In this document: piece after piece, positions 63,925-64,000 of the stretch
How positions within the stretch are numbered: position 1 is the stretch's first letter
Layout of the letters: every line of letters begins with the position of its first letter
Source of the DNA: an uncultured Bacilli bacterium
GTDB taxonomy: Bacteria; Bacillota_I; Bacilli_A; ML615J-28; CAG-698
Direction: 5' to 3'
Length of the DNA stretch: 64,000 bases
NCBI GenBank assembly: GCA_934096585.1
Contig: CAKOMG010000002.1
Span: 207,931 to 271,930 of the forward strand
Position numbers and translations under genes: made by a program
Notes under the pieces: generated by a model
The model's input: only the letters and a program-made list of their open reading frames with translations
Database searches by the model: none
Told to the model about the DNA's origin: nothing

Positions 63925-64000
63925 TTGAAAAGTGTAAGTATAATAAGTGTTATCTGTTATATAGTAGGAGAATTATATAAACAAATATTTAAAACAAATA
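63925..64000 (+). CDS. 5' part of a small membrane protein, possibly holin-like (cut by window end)
   Basis: AAAAAGGAGG (63904-63913) is followed at 11 bases by TTG 63925. The first 25 residues read M-K-S-V-S-I-I-S-V-I-C-Y-I-V-G-E-L-Y-K-Q and continue past the window. Two ATGs nearer to the site end at once at a TGA. The hydrophobic start followed by 'GELYK' resembles small phage-holin family proteins, but the fragment is too short to be sure. Confidence 0.35.
   Translation, partial: MKSVSIISVICYIVGELYKQIFKTN

Noticed and set aside
1..64000. CRISPR array
   Set aside because: No set of regularly spaced direct repeats was found and no cas gene is present.
1..64000. Genetic code 4 (TGA = Trp)
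   Set aside because: TGG is used for Trp throughout and TGA ends several genes at sensible places (for example recD at 22220).
1..64000. tRNA or rRNA genes
   Set aside because: No cloverleaf with a GTTCRA arm or rRNA-like GC-rich block was noticed by eye; this cannot exclude a missed tRNA.

Overview
The window is about 25% GC, uses TGA as a stop and TGG for Trp (standard bacterial code), and has strong AGGAGG-type ribosome sites and TTGNNN/TATAAT promoters. Together with a ytfI-ytfJ (DUF2953-GerW) pair, M32 carboxypeptidase, peptidase T, YidD, TrkAH and AckA, this points to a very AT-rich Bacillota, probably a Bacilli lineage on the Erysipelotrichia/Mollicutes side. I cannot name the genus.

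Positions 1-38,100 form an accessory, defence-island-like block. From the left edge to 8,970 a close-packed plus-strand cassette encodes an SF1 helicase broken by a frameshift, a DUF2806-like protein, a cytosolic trypsin-like protease, an unknown protein, a Pycsar-type membrane protein, a DUF2971 protein and a KAP-like NTPase. An adenine-N6 DNA methyltransferase (9,702-10,922) faces an unknown convergent gene. After a TPR-like gene come a ~120 nt structured RNA (13,872-13,991) and a complete recC-recB-recD operon (14,311-22,220). Next is a leader with an H-type pseudoknot and a SAM-I-clan riboswitch plus terminator (22,294-22,468) ahead of a small basic protein. A miniature FtsH-like protease follows, with an unknown partner and two small proteins. 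Four promoters in this stretch share the same sequence, TT(T)AACGG-TTGAAA-N18-TATAAT, one of them diverged. Further right are an accessory RNase III with an attenuator-like leader, a zinc metallopeptidase, a DpnI-like endonuclease remnant, and a lipoprotein plus HEPN-like pair. Then comes a three-gene set (unknown, NERD-SF2 helicase, coiled-coil tail-anchored protein; 29,587-35,290) and a DUF4143 ATPase behind three palindromic operators.

Positions 38,170-63,700 are mostly ordinary chromosome: flavodoxin-like reductase, an HTH regulator with its partner, GNAT acetyltransferase, a lipoprotein, SGNH hydrolase, MgtC, MATE transporter, trkA-trkH, a tRNA/small-molecule methyltransferase, DAHP synthase, M32 carboxypeptidase, a DUF1189-like membrane protein, pepT, an APH-family kinase, an Ig-like surface protein, yidD, ytfI-ytfJ, a YfcE-like phosphodiesterase, a YtxK-like methyltransferase, ackA and an ImmA/IrrE-HTH protein. 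The right edge has two CGGTAG/CTACCG palindromes and the start of what may be a small holin-like membrane protein.

The best candidates for undescribed biology are the SAM-riboswitch/shared-promoter group (13.8-26.4 kb), the NERD-helicase trio, the RNase III leader and the left-edge protease/Pycsar-TM/KAP cassette. All functional statements come from motif reading; no database search was run.
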